In this document: piece after piece, positions 42,302-50,576 of the stretch
How positions within the stretch are numbered: the stretch's first letter is position 1
Layout of the letters: the number at the start of each line of letters is the position of its first letter
NCBI GenBank assembly: GCA_031292145.1
Contig: JARLHR010000084.1
Span: forward strand, 1-64,000
Direction: 5' to 3'
DNA length: 64,000 bases
Origin: Clostridium sp.
Lineage (GTDB): Bacteria; Bacillota; Clostridia; Clostridiales; Clostridiaceae
Translations under genes and position numbers: made by a program
Notes under the pieces: model-generated
Seen by the model: only the letters and a program-made list of their open reading frames with translations
Told to the model about the DNA's origin: nothing
Database searches by the model: none

Positions 42302-43537
42302 TTATTTCCATTTTTTTAAAAGTAGAGTTGCATTATGTCCACCAAAACCTAATGAATTAGTAAGGGCATATTCCAATTCTTGTTTTCTTCCAACATTAGG
42401 TACATAATCTAAATCTAATTCTTCGTCCTTTGTTTCATATCCAATTGTTGGCGGAATAAATCCTTCTTGAAGAGCTTTTGCACATATTATTGCTTCAATT
42501 GCTCCTGCTGCTCCAAGTAAATGACCTGTCATAGATTTTGTTGAAGATATTGGAACCTTATAAGCATCTTCTCCAAAAGCCTTTTTAATAGCAAATGTTT
42601 CAAACTTATCATTTAATTCTGTTGAAGTTCCATGAGCATTGATATATGAAACTTCTTCTGGTTTGATTCCTGCTTCTTCTATAGCATCTTTCATAGCTCT
42701 TGCTGCACCAGTTCCATCTGGATCTGGTGAAGTAATATGATATGCATCACATGTTGAACCATACCCTACAACTTCTGCTATTATATTTGCACCTCTAGCT
42801 TCTGCATGTTCTAAAGATTCAAGTATTACTACACCTGCACCTTCACCCATTACAAATCCGCCTCTGTTTTTATCAAAAGGAGTAGATGCTTTCGAAGGAT
42901 CATTGCTAGTATTTAATGCCTTCATGCTATTAAATCCTGTAACACCAAGTCTAGTTATTGGAGCTTCTGCTCCACCAGCAAGCATTACATCTGCATAACC
43001 ATGCTTTATCGTTCTAAATGCATCCCCAATATTGTTTGTTCCTGTTGCACAAGCAGTTACTGCTGAAGTACATGGTCCTTTTAATCCGTATTTAATAGCT
43101 ACATTTCCTGCTCCTAGATTTATAATTGCCATAGGAACAAAAAATGGAGATACTCTTCTTGACTTTCCAGTAGCAAGCTTACTACATTCATCTTCTATTG
43201 TTTGGAATCCACCTATTCCTGATCCTAACATTACGCCAAATCTTTCTAGGTTTACTTTTTCCAAATCTATTCCTGAATCTTTTATTGCTTCATCTGATGC
43301 TACTAAAGCAAATTGAGCAAATCTATCTAATCTCTTAGACTCTTTTTTACCTACTAATGTTTCTTGATCAAACCCTTTAACTTCTGCAGCAATTTTAACA
43401 TCTATTAAATCTTGATCTATTAAAGTAATAAAGTCTATACCTAACTTTCCTTCTTTTGCATTATTCCAAAATGCATTAACGTCATTTCCTATAGGAGTTA
43501 AAGCTCCCATCCCCGTAATTACAACTCTTCTTTCCAT
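42302..43537 (-). CDS. fabF: Beta-ketoacyl-ACP synthase II
   Basis: A 411-residue condensing enzyme that elongates acyl-ACP with malonyl-ACP. RRVVITGMGALTPIGNDVNA is the start; the active-site cysteine lies in GPCTSAVTACATGTNNIGDA, the two histidines in NAHGTSTELND and KSMTGHLLGAAGAIEAI; the end has TNSLGFGGHNATLLLKK. Full length. It lies 18 bases after fabG. Confidence 0.95.
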   Translation of the reverse strand: MERRVVITGMGALTPIGNDVNAFWNNAKEGKLGIDFITLIDQDLIDVKIAAEVKGFDQETLVGKKESKRLDRFAQFALVASDEAIKDSGIDLEKVNLERFGVMLGSGIGGFQTIEDECSKLATGKSRRVSPFFVPMAIINLGAGNVAIKYGLKGPCTSAVTACATGTNNIGDAFRTIKHGYADVMLAGGAEAPITRLGVTGFNSMKALNTSNDPSKASTPFDKNRGGFVMGEGAGVVILESLEHAEARGANIIAEVVGYGSTCDAYHITSPDPDGTGAARAMKDAIEEAGIKPEEVSYINAHGTSTELNDKFETFAIKKAFGEDAYKVPISSTKSMTGHLLGAAGAIEAIICAKALQEGFIPPTIGYETKDEELDLDYVPNVGRKQELEYALTNSLGFGGHNATLLLKKWK

Positions 43538-43555
43538 AATACAACTATTCCTCCA

Positions 43556-44296
43556 TTACATCAACATTCCGCCATCAACTTGGATTACTTGGCCTGTAAC
43601 ATAGTTTGAACTTTCACTAGAAAGGAACGCTACAACTTCTGCCACATCATTTGCTGTTCCAAGTCTCTTAAGTGGTATGTTTTTCTTCATTTCTTCTTTA
43701 TACTTATCGCCTAAAGCTTCTGTCATATCTGTTTCTATATATCCTGGTGCAACTGCATTTACGTTAATTCCTCTTGAACCAACTTCCTTAGCAAGTGACT
43801 TAGTCATTCCAATTACTCCAGCCTTAGATGCTGAATAATTAACTTGACCTGCATTTCCTGAAATTCCAACTACTGAAGAAAGATTTATTATCTTCCCTTG
43901 TTTTTGCTTTACCATAACTGGTGTAATAGCTTTTAAGCAGTTAAATACACCTTTTAGGTTTACATCAATAACGCTATCAAAATCTTCTTCCTTCATTCTA
44001 AGTATTAATGTATCTTTTGTGATTCCAGCATTATTTACCATAATATCTATTATACCAAATTTTTCTTTAGAGCATGCAATAAGATTTTCTACTTCATCTG
44101 ATTTAGAAATATCTCCCTTTATACATAGTGTTTCCACTCCCATGGATTTTATTTCATTTTCAACTTCTAAAGCTTCTTTTTCATTGCTTCTATAATTTAT
44201 AACAATATTAGCGCCAAGAGATGCAAGCTTTAAAGCAATCGCCTTACCGATTCCTCTTGATGCTCCTGTAATAATAGCACATTTTCCTTTTAACAT
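43556..44296 (-). CDS. fabG: 3-oxoacyl-ACP reductase FabG
   Basis: A 246-residue short-chain dehydrogenase that reduces 3-oxoacyl-ACP with NADPH. KCAIITGASRGIGKAIALKL is the nucleotide-binding motif, NNAGITKDTLILRM follows, and the catalytic triad lies in INLSSVVGISGNAGQVNYSA then SKAG (Ser, Tyr, Lys); VAPGYIETDMTEAL and VTGQVIQVDGGMLM finish the pattern. A repeat spacer of about 145 bp parts it from fabD. Confidence 0.95.
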   Translation of the reverse strand: MLKGKCAIITGASRGIGKAIALKLASLGANIVINYRSNEKEALEVENEIKSMGVETLCIKGDISKSDEVENLIACSKEKFGIIDIMVNNAGITKDTLILRMKEEDFDSVIDVNLKGVFNCLKAITPVMVKQKQGKIINLSSVVGISGNAGQVNYSASKAGVIGMTKSLAKEVGSRGINVNAVAPGYIETDMTEALGDKYKEEMKKNIPLKRLGTANDVAEVVAFLSSESSNYVTGQVIQVDGGMLM

Positions 44297-44314
44297 TAAA
44301 TTACCTCCATTTTA

Positions 44315-44441
44315 ATCAGTTAAGAATTATAAGTTAAAAGTTATGAGTTAAGCAACAAATCCATTTTAAGAACTCCTGCAAGGAATTCACCCTCACCTCT
44401 TACCTCTTATCTCTTACCTCTTACTTCTTATCTCTTACCTC
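44315..44441. repeat. Heptamer spacer inside the fatty-acid operon (fabD-fabG)
   Basis: Left arm GTTAAGAATTATAAGTTAAA, palindrome near AACTCCTGCAAGGAATT, right arm about eight TTACCTC/TTATCTC/TTACTTC units touching the fabD stop codon. Confidence 0.82.
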
Positions 44442-45380
44442 TTACTTCTTAACTGATTCAATTGTATTCTTTAATGAGTCCATATCTTCTACATTTAATA
44501 ACTTAGCACTCTTATCAATCTTCTTAACAAAACCTCTAAGCGCTTTTCCTGGTCCTACTTCTATAAATGTATCTACACCATTTTCGATCATATGTTTTAT
44601 AGTTTTTTCAAAAAGTACAGAAGATCTTATATGTTTCTTTAATAAATCTCTAATGTCGTCTCCTTCTTCATATGGAAGACCCTTAACATTAGAATATACT
44701 ATTTTATTAATTCCTTTAATATCTACCGTCTTGATTGTATCGAAGAATTCTTCACTTGCTGGTTCAAGAAGTGAACTATGGAATGGTCCACTAACTTTTA
44801 GAGGAATTCCAAGTCCTCCAAGTTCTTTTGCAATTTTAACTGCTTCAGCTACTGCTTTATTTTCGCCAGAAACTGATACTTGCCCTGGGCAATTAAAATT
44901 AGCACCTTCTATGATTCCAAATTCACTAGCTCTTTTTAATAATTCTTGTAATTTTTCATCATCTAATTTTAATATAGCTGCCATTGTGCCTAAACCTTCT
45001 GGTAAAGCACTTCCCATAATTCTTCCTCTTTCTTTTATAAGTAATAATCCATCTTCTAAAGAAAGAGCTCCTCCATATATTAAAGCAGCATATTCACCTA
45101 GGCTAAGCCCTGCTGTATAATCTGCTTCAATTCCATTTATCTCTAAAGCTTTTAAAGCCATAAGAGATGCTACAAGAATTGTTGGTTGTGCATTTTCTGT
45201 TGCAGTAAGAAGATCCTCAGGACCTTCAAACATCATTTTCTTTATAGGCATATTTAAAATTTCTTCACTACGATCTAAAATTTCTTTGCATTCTGGTATA
45301 TTTTCATAAAGTTCTTTTGCCATTCCAATAGTTTGAACGCCTTGACCTGGGAAAAGAAATGCAGTTTTAGTACTATTCAT
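44442..45380 (-). CDS. fabD: Malonyl CoA-ACP transacylase
   Basis: About 312 residues. It moves malonyl from CoA to ACP. TAFLFPGQGVQTIGMAKELY is the start, YTAGLSLGEYAALIYGGALS holds the active-site serine in GxSxG, and VSGPFHSSLLEPASEEF the catalytic histidine. The ATG at 45380 is used because GGAGG lies eight bases upstream; it overlaps fabK by eight bases. Confidence 0.95.
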   Translation of the reverse strand: MNSTKTAFLFPGQGVQTIGMAKELYENIPECKEILDRSEEILNMPIKKMMFEGPEDLLTATENAQPTILVASLMALKALEINGIEADYTAGLSLGEYAALIYGGALSLEDGLLLIKERGRIMGSALPEGLGTMAAILKLDDEKLQELLKRASEFGIIEGANFNCPGQVSVSGENKAVAEAVKIAKELGGLGIPLKVSGPFHSSLLEPASEEFFDTIKTVDIKGINKIVYSNVKGLPYEEGDDIRDLLKKHIRSSVLFEKTIKHMIENGVDTFIEVGPGKALRGFVKKIDKSAKLLNVEDMDSLKNTIESVKK

Positions 45381-46314
45381 TTTGGCCTCCAAATTTCACA
45401 AATAACTCTTTTGCTTCATCAAATAATTCTACAATCATTTCTTTACAGGTTTGTTCTTTATTAACAAGTCCTGCTATTTGACCTGACATAAGTGATCCGT
45501 TATCAACATCACCATCTACAACTGCCTTTTTAAGTGCACCTATTCCAAGTTTTTCTAACTCTTCAGCTGATGCTCCTTCTTTTTCTAATTGTAAGTAAGT
45601 TCTTGCTAGCTTATTTCTAAGAACTCTAACCGGATGACCTGTTGGTCTACCTGTTACTTCTGTATCTATATCCTTAGCTTTTAATACTTTATCTTTATAA
45701 TTTTGATGTATTGTACATTCTTTAGCTACTAAGAATCTTGTTCCTACTTGAATTCCTTCAGCACCTAGCATAAATGAAGCTGCAACTCCTCTACCATCAC
45801 CTATACCACCAGCTGCTATAACAGGCACACTAACAGAATCAACTACTTGTGGTACTAATGCCATTGTAGTTAATTGACCTACATGCCCTCCTGATTCAGT
45901 TCCTTCTGCTATAATAGCATCTGCTCCTGATTTTTCCATTCTCTTAGCTAAAGCTACTGAAGCTACTACTGGTATAACCTTTATTCCATGAGCTTTCCAT
46001 TTTTCCATGTACTTACCTGGACTACCTGCACCAGTAGTAACAACTGATACTCCTTCTTCACATACAAGTTCAGCTATTTCTTCAGCATTTTCTGACATTA
46101 ACATTATATTTACACCGAATGGTTTATCTGTTAATTCCTTAGTCTTCTTAATTTGTTCTCTTACCCACTCAGTCGGCGCTGCTCCTGTTATTATTCCAAG
46201 TCCACCAGCTTCACTTACTGCTGAAGCTAAAGAAGCATCTGCAATTCTCGCCATAGCTCCTTGAAATATAGGGTATTTTATTTTTAATAGTTCGCATACT
46301 CTATTTCTTTCCAT
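45373..46314 (-). CDS. fabK: Enoyl-ACP reductase II (FMN-dependent)
   Basis: A 313-residue flavoprotein that does the last reduction step of elongation. CELLKIKYPIFQGAMARIAD is the family start; KPFGVNIMLMS, AIIAEGTESGGHVG and VPVIAAGGIGDGRGVAASFM with GAEGIQVGTRF form the FMN-binding TIM barrel. No fabI is seen, so this is probably the enoyl reductase of the pathway; FabK is insensitive to triclosan in other species. AGGAGG precedes the ATG. Confidence 0.95.
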   Translation of the reverse strand: MERNRVCELLKIKYPIFQGAMARIADASLASAVSEAGGLGIITGAAPTEWVREQIKKTKELTDKPFGVNIMLMSENAEEIAELVCEEGVSVVTTGAGSPGKYMEKWKAHGIKVIPVVASVALAKRMEKSGADAIIAEGTESGGHVGQLTTMALVPQVVDSVSVPVIAAGGIGDGRGVAASFMLGAEGIQVGTRFLVAKECTIHQNYKDKVLKAKDIDTEVTGRPTGHPVRVLRNKLARTYLQLEKEGASAEELEKLGIGALKKAVVDGDVDNGSLMSGQIAGLVNKEQTCKEMIVELFDEAKELFVKFGGQNE

Positions 46315-46505
46315 AATATATTCCTCCTATAATTATCAAATCTAAAAGTGTCTGTTGCTATCTTTCACTATATAATTTAATAAATAACATATTAATTGCA
46401 TTTTAATAAATTTTAAGTGTAACAAGCATATCATGATAAAAATTTTACTATATTCATCCTTTAATTATCAATAACATAGTTGAAATGTTAAAAATAAGTT
46501 CATAC

Positions 46506-46724
46506 TTATTTATTTATTTCTACATAATTAACTGCATCTTCTATAGTTTTTAATCCTTCAACATTTTCTATTTGTATGCCGTATTTTTCTTCAAGTTCAA
46601 TTACTATTTGAAATAAGTCTAAAGAATCAGCTCCTAAATCCTCAAAAGTTGTTTCTAAACTTACCTCTTCCTTTTCAATCCCCAATTGCTCACAAATAAC
46701 CTCTCTAATTTCTTCAAATAACAT
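46506..46724 (-). CDS. acpP: Acyl carrier protein
   Basis: A 72-residue carrier with the phosphopantetheine serine in FEDLGADSLDLFQIVIELEE. The ATG at 46724 has GGAGGT eight bases upstream and gives the normal length; a longer frame upstream lacks a ribosome site. About 190 bases of AT-rich sequence part it from fabK. Confidence 0.94.
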   Translation of the reverse strand: MLFEEIREVICEQLGIEKEEVSLETTFEDLGADSLDLFQIVIELEEKYGIQIENVEGLKTIEDAVNYVEINK

Positions 46725-46771
46725 AATCTCATACCTCCATACCCATTTTTTTATTATAAATTTATCTTTAT

Positions 46772-46888
46772 TATTGAAAGCCATAGGCTTTCTATTAATT
46801 TATTTAAAACTCCTATTGGAATTTTCACCTTAACTCTTAACCCTTAACTCTTACCTCTTACCTCTTACCTCTTACCTCTTAACTAATT
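46772..46888. repeat. Heptamer spacer inside the fatty-acid operon (fabH-acpP)
   Basis: GAAAGCCATAGGCTTTC palindrome, then about seven units TTAACTC/TTACCTC reaching the fabH stop codon. No left arm is evident. Confidence 0.8.
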
Positions 46889-47863
46889 CTACCATTCCAT
46901 TAATGTAGCTGCATAAGTTAATCCCCCACCAAATGCAACTAATATAAATTTATCACCTTTATTAATCAAGCCTTTTTCATACATCTCATTTAGGACTATT
47001 GGTACTGATGCTGACGATGTATTGCCAACTCTATCTAAATTTAAATAAAATTTACCTTCATCTAATCCTAACTTATTTGCTGCTGATTTTATAATTCTGT
47101 AATTTGCTTGATGTGGTACTATATATTTAATTTCATCTAATGAAATATCTGTATCTTTTAATATTTCATTAACAGCATCTACAATAGCTGTAGTTGCAAA
47201 TTTAAATACTTCCCTACCATTCATTTTAATTATTGTATCCTTTAGTTTTTCCTCTTTAGTAAAAGGTGTATTAAAATCAGCTGCTCCTATAGTTAGAGCA
47301 TCTCCCTTTGTTCCATCTGATCTTAAATATGATTTTATAATTCCTTTTGTTTCATTTTCTTGTGTAAGCACAGCTGCACCGCCACCATCACCAAATAGGA
47401 TACAAGTGCCCCTATCAGTCCAATCCATTACTTTTGAAAGAACTTCTGCTCCTATTACTAGTGCATTTTTATAGTTCATAGATTTCATCATTCCTCTTGC
47501 TATTTCAAGGCCATATAGAAATCCTGAACATGCAACATTTATATCGAAACAAGCTGCTTTATCTGCATTTAATTTACTTTGAACGATACATGCAACTGAT
47601 GGTATAAACATATCTGGAGAAACTGTTGCTACTATTATTAGTTCCACATCTTCCGCATTTACACCAGCTCTTTCAAGTGCAATTTGTGATGCTTTAATTG
47701 CAATATCAGATGTGTCTTCCCCTTCTGAAATTCTTCTTTCCCTAATACCCGTTCTTTCAATTATCCATTCGTTATTAGTTTCAACAAATTCGCTTATTTT
47801 ATCGTTTGTAACTACTAAAGGTGGCAAATAAGCGCCAATCCCAGCAATTTTAACATTACTCAT
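46889..47863 (-). CDS. fabH: Beta-ketoacyl-ACP synthase III
   Basis: About 324 residues. It starts fatty-acid synthesis by joining acetyl-CoA (or a branched acyl-CoA) with malonyl-ACP. VKIAGIGAYLPPLVVTNDKI is the start, FDINVACSGFLYGLEIARGM holds the active-site cysteine, IKYIVPHQANYRIIKSAA the histidine, and VGNTSSASVPIVLNEM the asparagine. The ATG at 47863 is used because AAGGAG lies upstream; it starts 15 bases after the fabT stop. Confidence 0.95.
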   Translation of the reverse strand: MSNVKIAGIGAYLPPLVVTNDKISEFVETNNEWIIERTGIRERRISEGEDTSDIAIKASQIALERAGVNAEDVELIIVATVSPDMFIPSVACIVQSKLNADKAACFDINVACSGFLYGLEIARGMMKSMNYKNALVIGAEVLSKVMDWTDRGTCILFGDGGGAAVLTQENETKGIIKSYLRSDGTKGDALTIGAADFNTPFTKEEKLKDTIIKMNGREVFKFATTAIVDAVNEILKDTDISLDEIKYIVPHQANYRIIKSAANKLGLDEGKFYLNLDRVGNTSSASVPIVLNEMYEKGLINKGDKFILVAFGGGLTYAATLMEW

Positions 47864-47877
47864 AATTTTCTCCTTCA

Positions 47878-48327
47878 TTAATCTAGTTTATATTTTTCTA
47901 TAAAAAAGTGATTTATTTTATCTAAAGCAGAAATTAAAACTTCTTCTTCCTCTAAGTCCAACCCTTCTATAGCCGTATTTATCATTTCTCTATGAAATCT
48001 TCTATGAATTCTAAAGGCTAGCTTGCCTCTTTTAGTTAATTTTATTAAGACAACTCTCCTATCCTCTTCGATTCTCTTTCGTTCTACATATTCTTTTTTT
48101 ATTAATTTATTGATAGCTGTTGTCAAGGTACTCACAGTAATTTTTAACGTCTGAGCTACCTCAGACATTGTTCTCTCATTATACATTCCAATAGCTTCTA
48201 TTGTATGAATTTCTGTTATTGAAAGGTCTGAGAGCACACCACTTTTTAAACTTTGTTCTTCAATTTGTATAACATCATTAAATAGCTGTACCAAAAGCTC
48301 ATTAATTCTTGCCATCGACTTATTCAT
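47878..48327 (-). CDS. fabT: MarR-family regulator of fatty-acid synthesis (FabT)
   Basis: A 149-residue winged-helix repressor. LSDLSITEIHTIEAIGMYNE, TMSEVAQTLKITVSTLTTAI and the wing EYVERKRIEEDRRVVLIKLT fit MarR proteins, and its place as first gene before fabH is that of FabT in streptococci and Clostridia. FabT binds DNA better when loaded with acyl-ACP and then shuts the operon. A palindrome TTTGATAATCAAA in the promoter of this operon (48445) is its likely operator. Confidence 0.92.
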   Translation of the reverse strand: MNKSMARINELLVQLFNDVIQIEEQSLKSGVLSDLSITEIHTIEAIGMYNERTMSEVAQTLKITVSTLTTAINKLIKKEYVERKRIEEDRRVVLIKLTKRGKLAFRIHRRFHREMINTAIEGLDLEEEEVLISALDKINHFFIEKYKLD

Positions 48328-48407
48328 TTATTTGCACTCTCCACTTTGTCATCTAAAAAATTTCTCATAGAAATTCACTTTATATTTTCTAAGAACTTAA
48401 ACATCTA

Positions 48408-48485
48408 ATTTGATTACTAAATTAAAAGTTTTGCAATCAAATAGTTTGATAATCAAAATATACTATAACAAAAATACATTGTCAA
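48408..48485 (-). promoter_or_regulatory. Promoter and FabT-type operators of the fatty-acid operon
   Basis: TTGACA (48480-48485), 17 bases, TATATT (48457-48462). The palindrome TTTGATAATCAAA (48445-48457) touches the -10 box, covering the start site, and a second related site ATTTGATTACTAAAT lies at 48408-48422. Both fit the FabT consensus core TTTGA...TCAAA. The leader to fabT is about 110 bases. Confidence 0.82.
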
Positions 48486-48599
48486 ACTTTTTTCAAAATT
48501 TTCCATATAATAGCATACTTTTAATTCCTAATTCAATATGATATAATTTAGTTAATGAAACCTTTTAGAAATTTATAAAAGTATGATGAAATTTTATAA

Positions 48600-48830
48600 A
48601 ATCCTCATTTCGTTGAGGTCGGTGGTCTTATTGTGATTCCCATACATTGCGAAAGTGGTGTAATCATAGGATAAAACCTTGAGGGTGTTTAGCACCGTGT
48701 GGAGAAATCAAATTTGATAAATAATAAAAGAAAAGGAGGAAGTTGACAGCTCGTGAATTACGCACTAACAAGTATTTACGAGTATATACCGTGCGTTGTA
48801 CGGGAATTTAAGCCTTTGGAGAACTGTATC
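48600..48830 (+). other. Unidentified structured region before the lipoprotein gene
   Basis: No coding frame. It is richer in G and C than its surroundings and holds several stems on the plus strand: CCTCATTTCGTTGAGG, GGTGTTTAGCACC, CTCGT...ACGAG, and ACGCAC (near 48759) with GTGCGT (near 48792). A good AGGAGGAAG sits within it without a gene behind it. It could be a regulatory RNA, a riboswitch-like leader or a ribozyme relic; no known class was recognised. Confidence 0.4.
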
Positions 48831-48932
48831 AAACAAAAGTAGTTTACTCTTTTAAGTTTACGAAATTGGGTTCAATGAATAAGGAATGAACTTTATAGAG
48901 TTTTATAAAGTTTTGTCAACGGTGTACATATC

Positions 48933-49544
48933 ATGACTAGAAAATTAATTTTAGCTACAGTTTTAATGTTAAGTGTTGTAATGGTCTCATGTACCACAAA
49001 ACCTAGCGATACTGCTAATTCAAACACTAACACCCCCCCTACTACTGTAGAACAAAATAAGGATAGCACCAGCTCTTCTAAAACAGAAACTAATAAACCT
49101 AGCGACAACACGGACAGCACAAAGGTTAATAAGATAAAACTTTCTATATATGCTATAGATGAAAATTCTTTGGAGCCTAACGAATCCGGAACTATTGAAG
49201 TTGATCAAAATTTAAGTTTAGAAGATAAATTAAAACAATTATCAAAAGCAATATCTGAAAAGAAATTCGATAATTTACCAATTGAAGTTAAATCTATAGA
49301 TACCATTAATGGTAAAAAAGTTGCTACCATCAATTTAACTGATTCTAGCAGCCAAAAATGGCCATCAAAATTCCAAGGTTCTACTGGCGGTGCAGTTACT
49401 TCAGGCACTTTAATTGAGAATTTCCTTCAATCTAATAATAAATCTAAAGGTGAATGGATTGACGGTGTAAAGTTCCTATATAACAATGGAACAATAGAAT
49501 ACGAACATGTACCGAATTTATCTACTATTCAATATAGGGATTAA
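48933..49544 (+). CDS. Lipoprotein, GerMN-like domain
   Basis: A 203-residue exported lipoprotein. MTRKLILATVLMLSVVMVSC is a signal peptide with lipobox MVSC, so the anchored cysteine is 20. A Thr/Ser/Asn-rich linker of about 50 residues follows, then a compact domain: KIKLSIYAIDENSLEPNESG, TIEVDQNLSLEDKLKQLSKA, NGKKVATINLTDSSSQKW and GTLIENFLQSNN, which resembles the GerMN fold of sporulation and cell-wall proteins. The ATG has no good ribosome site; the structured stretch upstream may play a part in its expression. Confidence 0.7.
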   Translation: MTRKLILATVLMLSVVMVSCTTKPSDTANSNTNTPPTTVEQNKDSTSSSKTETNKPSDNTDSTKVNKIKLSIYAIDENSLEPNESGTIEVDQNLSLEDKLKQLSKAISEKKFDNLPIEVKSIDTINGKKVATINLTDSSSQKWPSKFQGSTGGAVTSGTLIENFLQSNNKSKGEWIDGVKFLYNNGTIEYEHVPNLSTIQYRD

Positions 49545-49619
49545 ATTTATGATATAACCAACCGAAAGAAATGGTAGTCTTTTGCTCGGCTGCTAGAGAA
49601 TATGGCTGTGGATTTCTAC

Positions 49620-49694
49620 CAGTAGAAGTTGTACCCATATTAACTTGCTTCAAATGTAAAATTGGGACAAGTTAATATGGAACAACTTCTACTG
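49620..49694. repeat. 75-base palindrome
   Basis: CAGTAGAAGTTGT and CCATATTAACTTG pair with CAAGTTAATATGG and ACAACTTCTACTG, with two unpaired bases on one side, one on the other, and a 20-base loop. It lacks a T-run, so it is unlikely to be a simple terminator; it may be a small MITE. Confidence 0.8.
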
Positions 49695-49774
49695 AAGAAA
49701 TACCTACATGTAAAAAAGTTCTTAATTGTGCAAATTGCGTCTTATTTGAAAACATCTATGCTTCTGTTATCCCA

Positions 49775-50218
49775 CTATAGAAACTTGGAAAGTTCCTTGT
49801 GAATACGAAATAGTGTATCTATATCTTCCGTTGGTATTTTTTCTAGTGCAGAAACCATTGCGATATATGAAGAAGGTTTTTGAATTGACTTTTTTGATAT
49901 TTCCTTACCTTTGTCAGTTAAAATCAAGTTGATTTGCCGCCTATCTTTTTCAGATGATTTACGTTCAACCAACCCCAAATTAACAAGTTCTTCAACGCTA
50001 ACACTTATTGTACTTTTAGGACTGAATAATTTCTCTGTTATTTCTTTAAGAGTTATTAACGGAGAAGAATAAATGACATTTAAAACTCCCAATTGTTGCA
50101 ATGTCAAACCTAAACTCTCCGCATTCTGCTGTGTGTATTTTGCTAAAGTTCTGCTAATCATCATAAATGATTGCACTACCTCTGCAGCTTGTTTTACTTT
50201 AAAATCATTGTAATCCAT
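49775..50218 (-). CDS. MarR-family transcriptional regulator
   Basis: A 147-residue winged-helix protein. LGLTLQQLGVLNVIYSSPLI, TLKEITEKLFSPKSTISVSV and LVERKSSEKDRRQINLILTD give the helix-turn-helix and the wing with its D-R-R. It shares no gene pair with its neighbours; the gene upstream in its direction is a TPR protein behind a large palindrome. Its own upstream region holds GAACTATATTTCAAGG and an imperfect TTCATATATGAAC palindrome (50252-50270) that may be its operator. The ligand is unknown. Confidence 0.85.
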   Translation of the reverse strand: MDYNDFKVKQAAEVVQSFMMISRTLAKYTQQNAESLGLTLQQLGVLNVIYSSPLITLKEITEKLFSPKSTISVSVEELVNLGLVERKSSEKDRRQINLILTDKGKEISKKSIQKPSSYIAMVSALEKIPTEDIDTLFRIHKELSKFL

Positions 50219-50365
50219 AAAAACATCTCCTTGAAATATAGTTCACAACTGAACGATTCATATATGAACTATATTAATTTATTTATATGCCAATGTCAAT
50301 ATGGTTACTTTATACGTATTAAATTATTATGAGATTATACTAAACTTAGGTATATATCTACACTA

Positions 50366-50552
50366 GAAATCAAATACATTTGTGTGAAGCAGGCATTTGA
50401 AAATTTCGATGCTAAAAGCACTTAGAGGTAGGTTGTTCCACTTTCGCTTGTCCAACCGAATGGTTGGAGCAAGCAAAAGTGGGTGCAACCTGCCTCTTAG
50501 TGCTTTCAGCGAAATTTTCATAGTCCTGCAGAATACAAATGTATTTGATTTC
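50366..50552. repeat. 187-base near-perfect palindrome
   Basis: The ends GAAATCAAATACATTTGT and ACAAATGTATTTGATTTC pair fully; inside, GAAAATTTCG, AAAGCACT, AGAGG.AGGTTG, CCACTTT, GCTTG and CAACC pair with their counterparts around a GAAT loop. Mismatches are spread along the arms. No gene. Lies between the marR and TPR genes. Confidence 0.88.
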
Positions 50553-50576
50553 AGTTAGTTATCGCATAAGTCTAAT

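Noticed and set aside
44653-45120. 155-codon plus-strand frame antisense to fabD
   Set aside because: It lies fully inside fabD, whose family match is certain, and encodes no recognisable domain.
48600-48830. Group II intron fragment before the lipoprotein gene
   Set aside because: GTGCGTTGTACGGG suggests a domain V piece, but the full domain V fold seen at 1773 is absent and no intron ORF is near.
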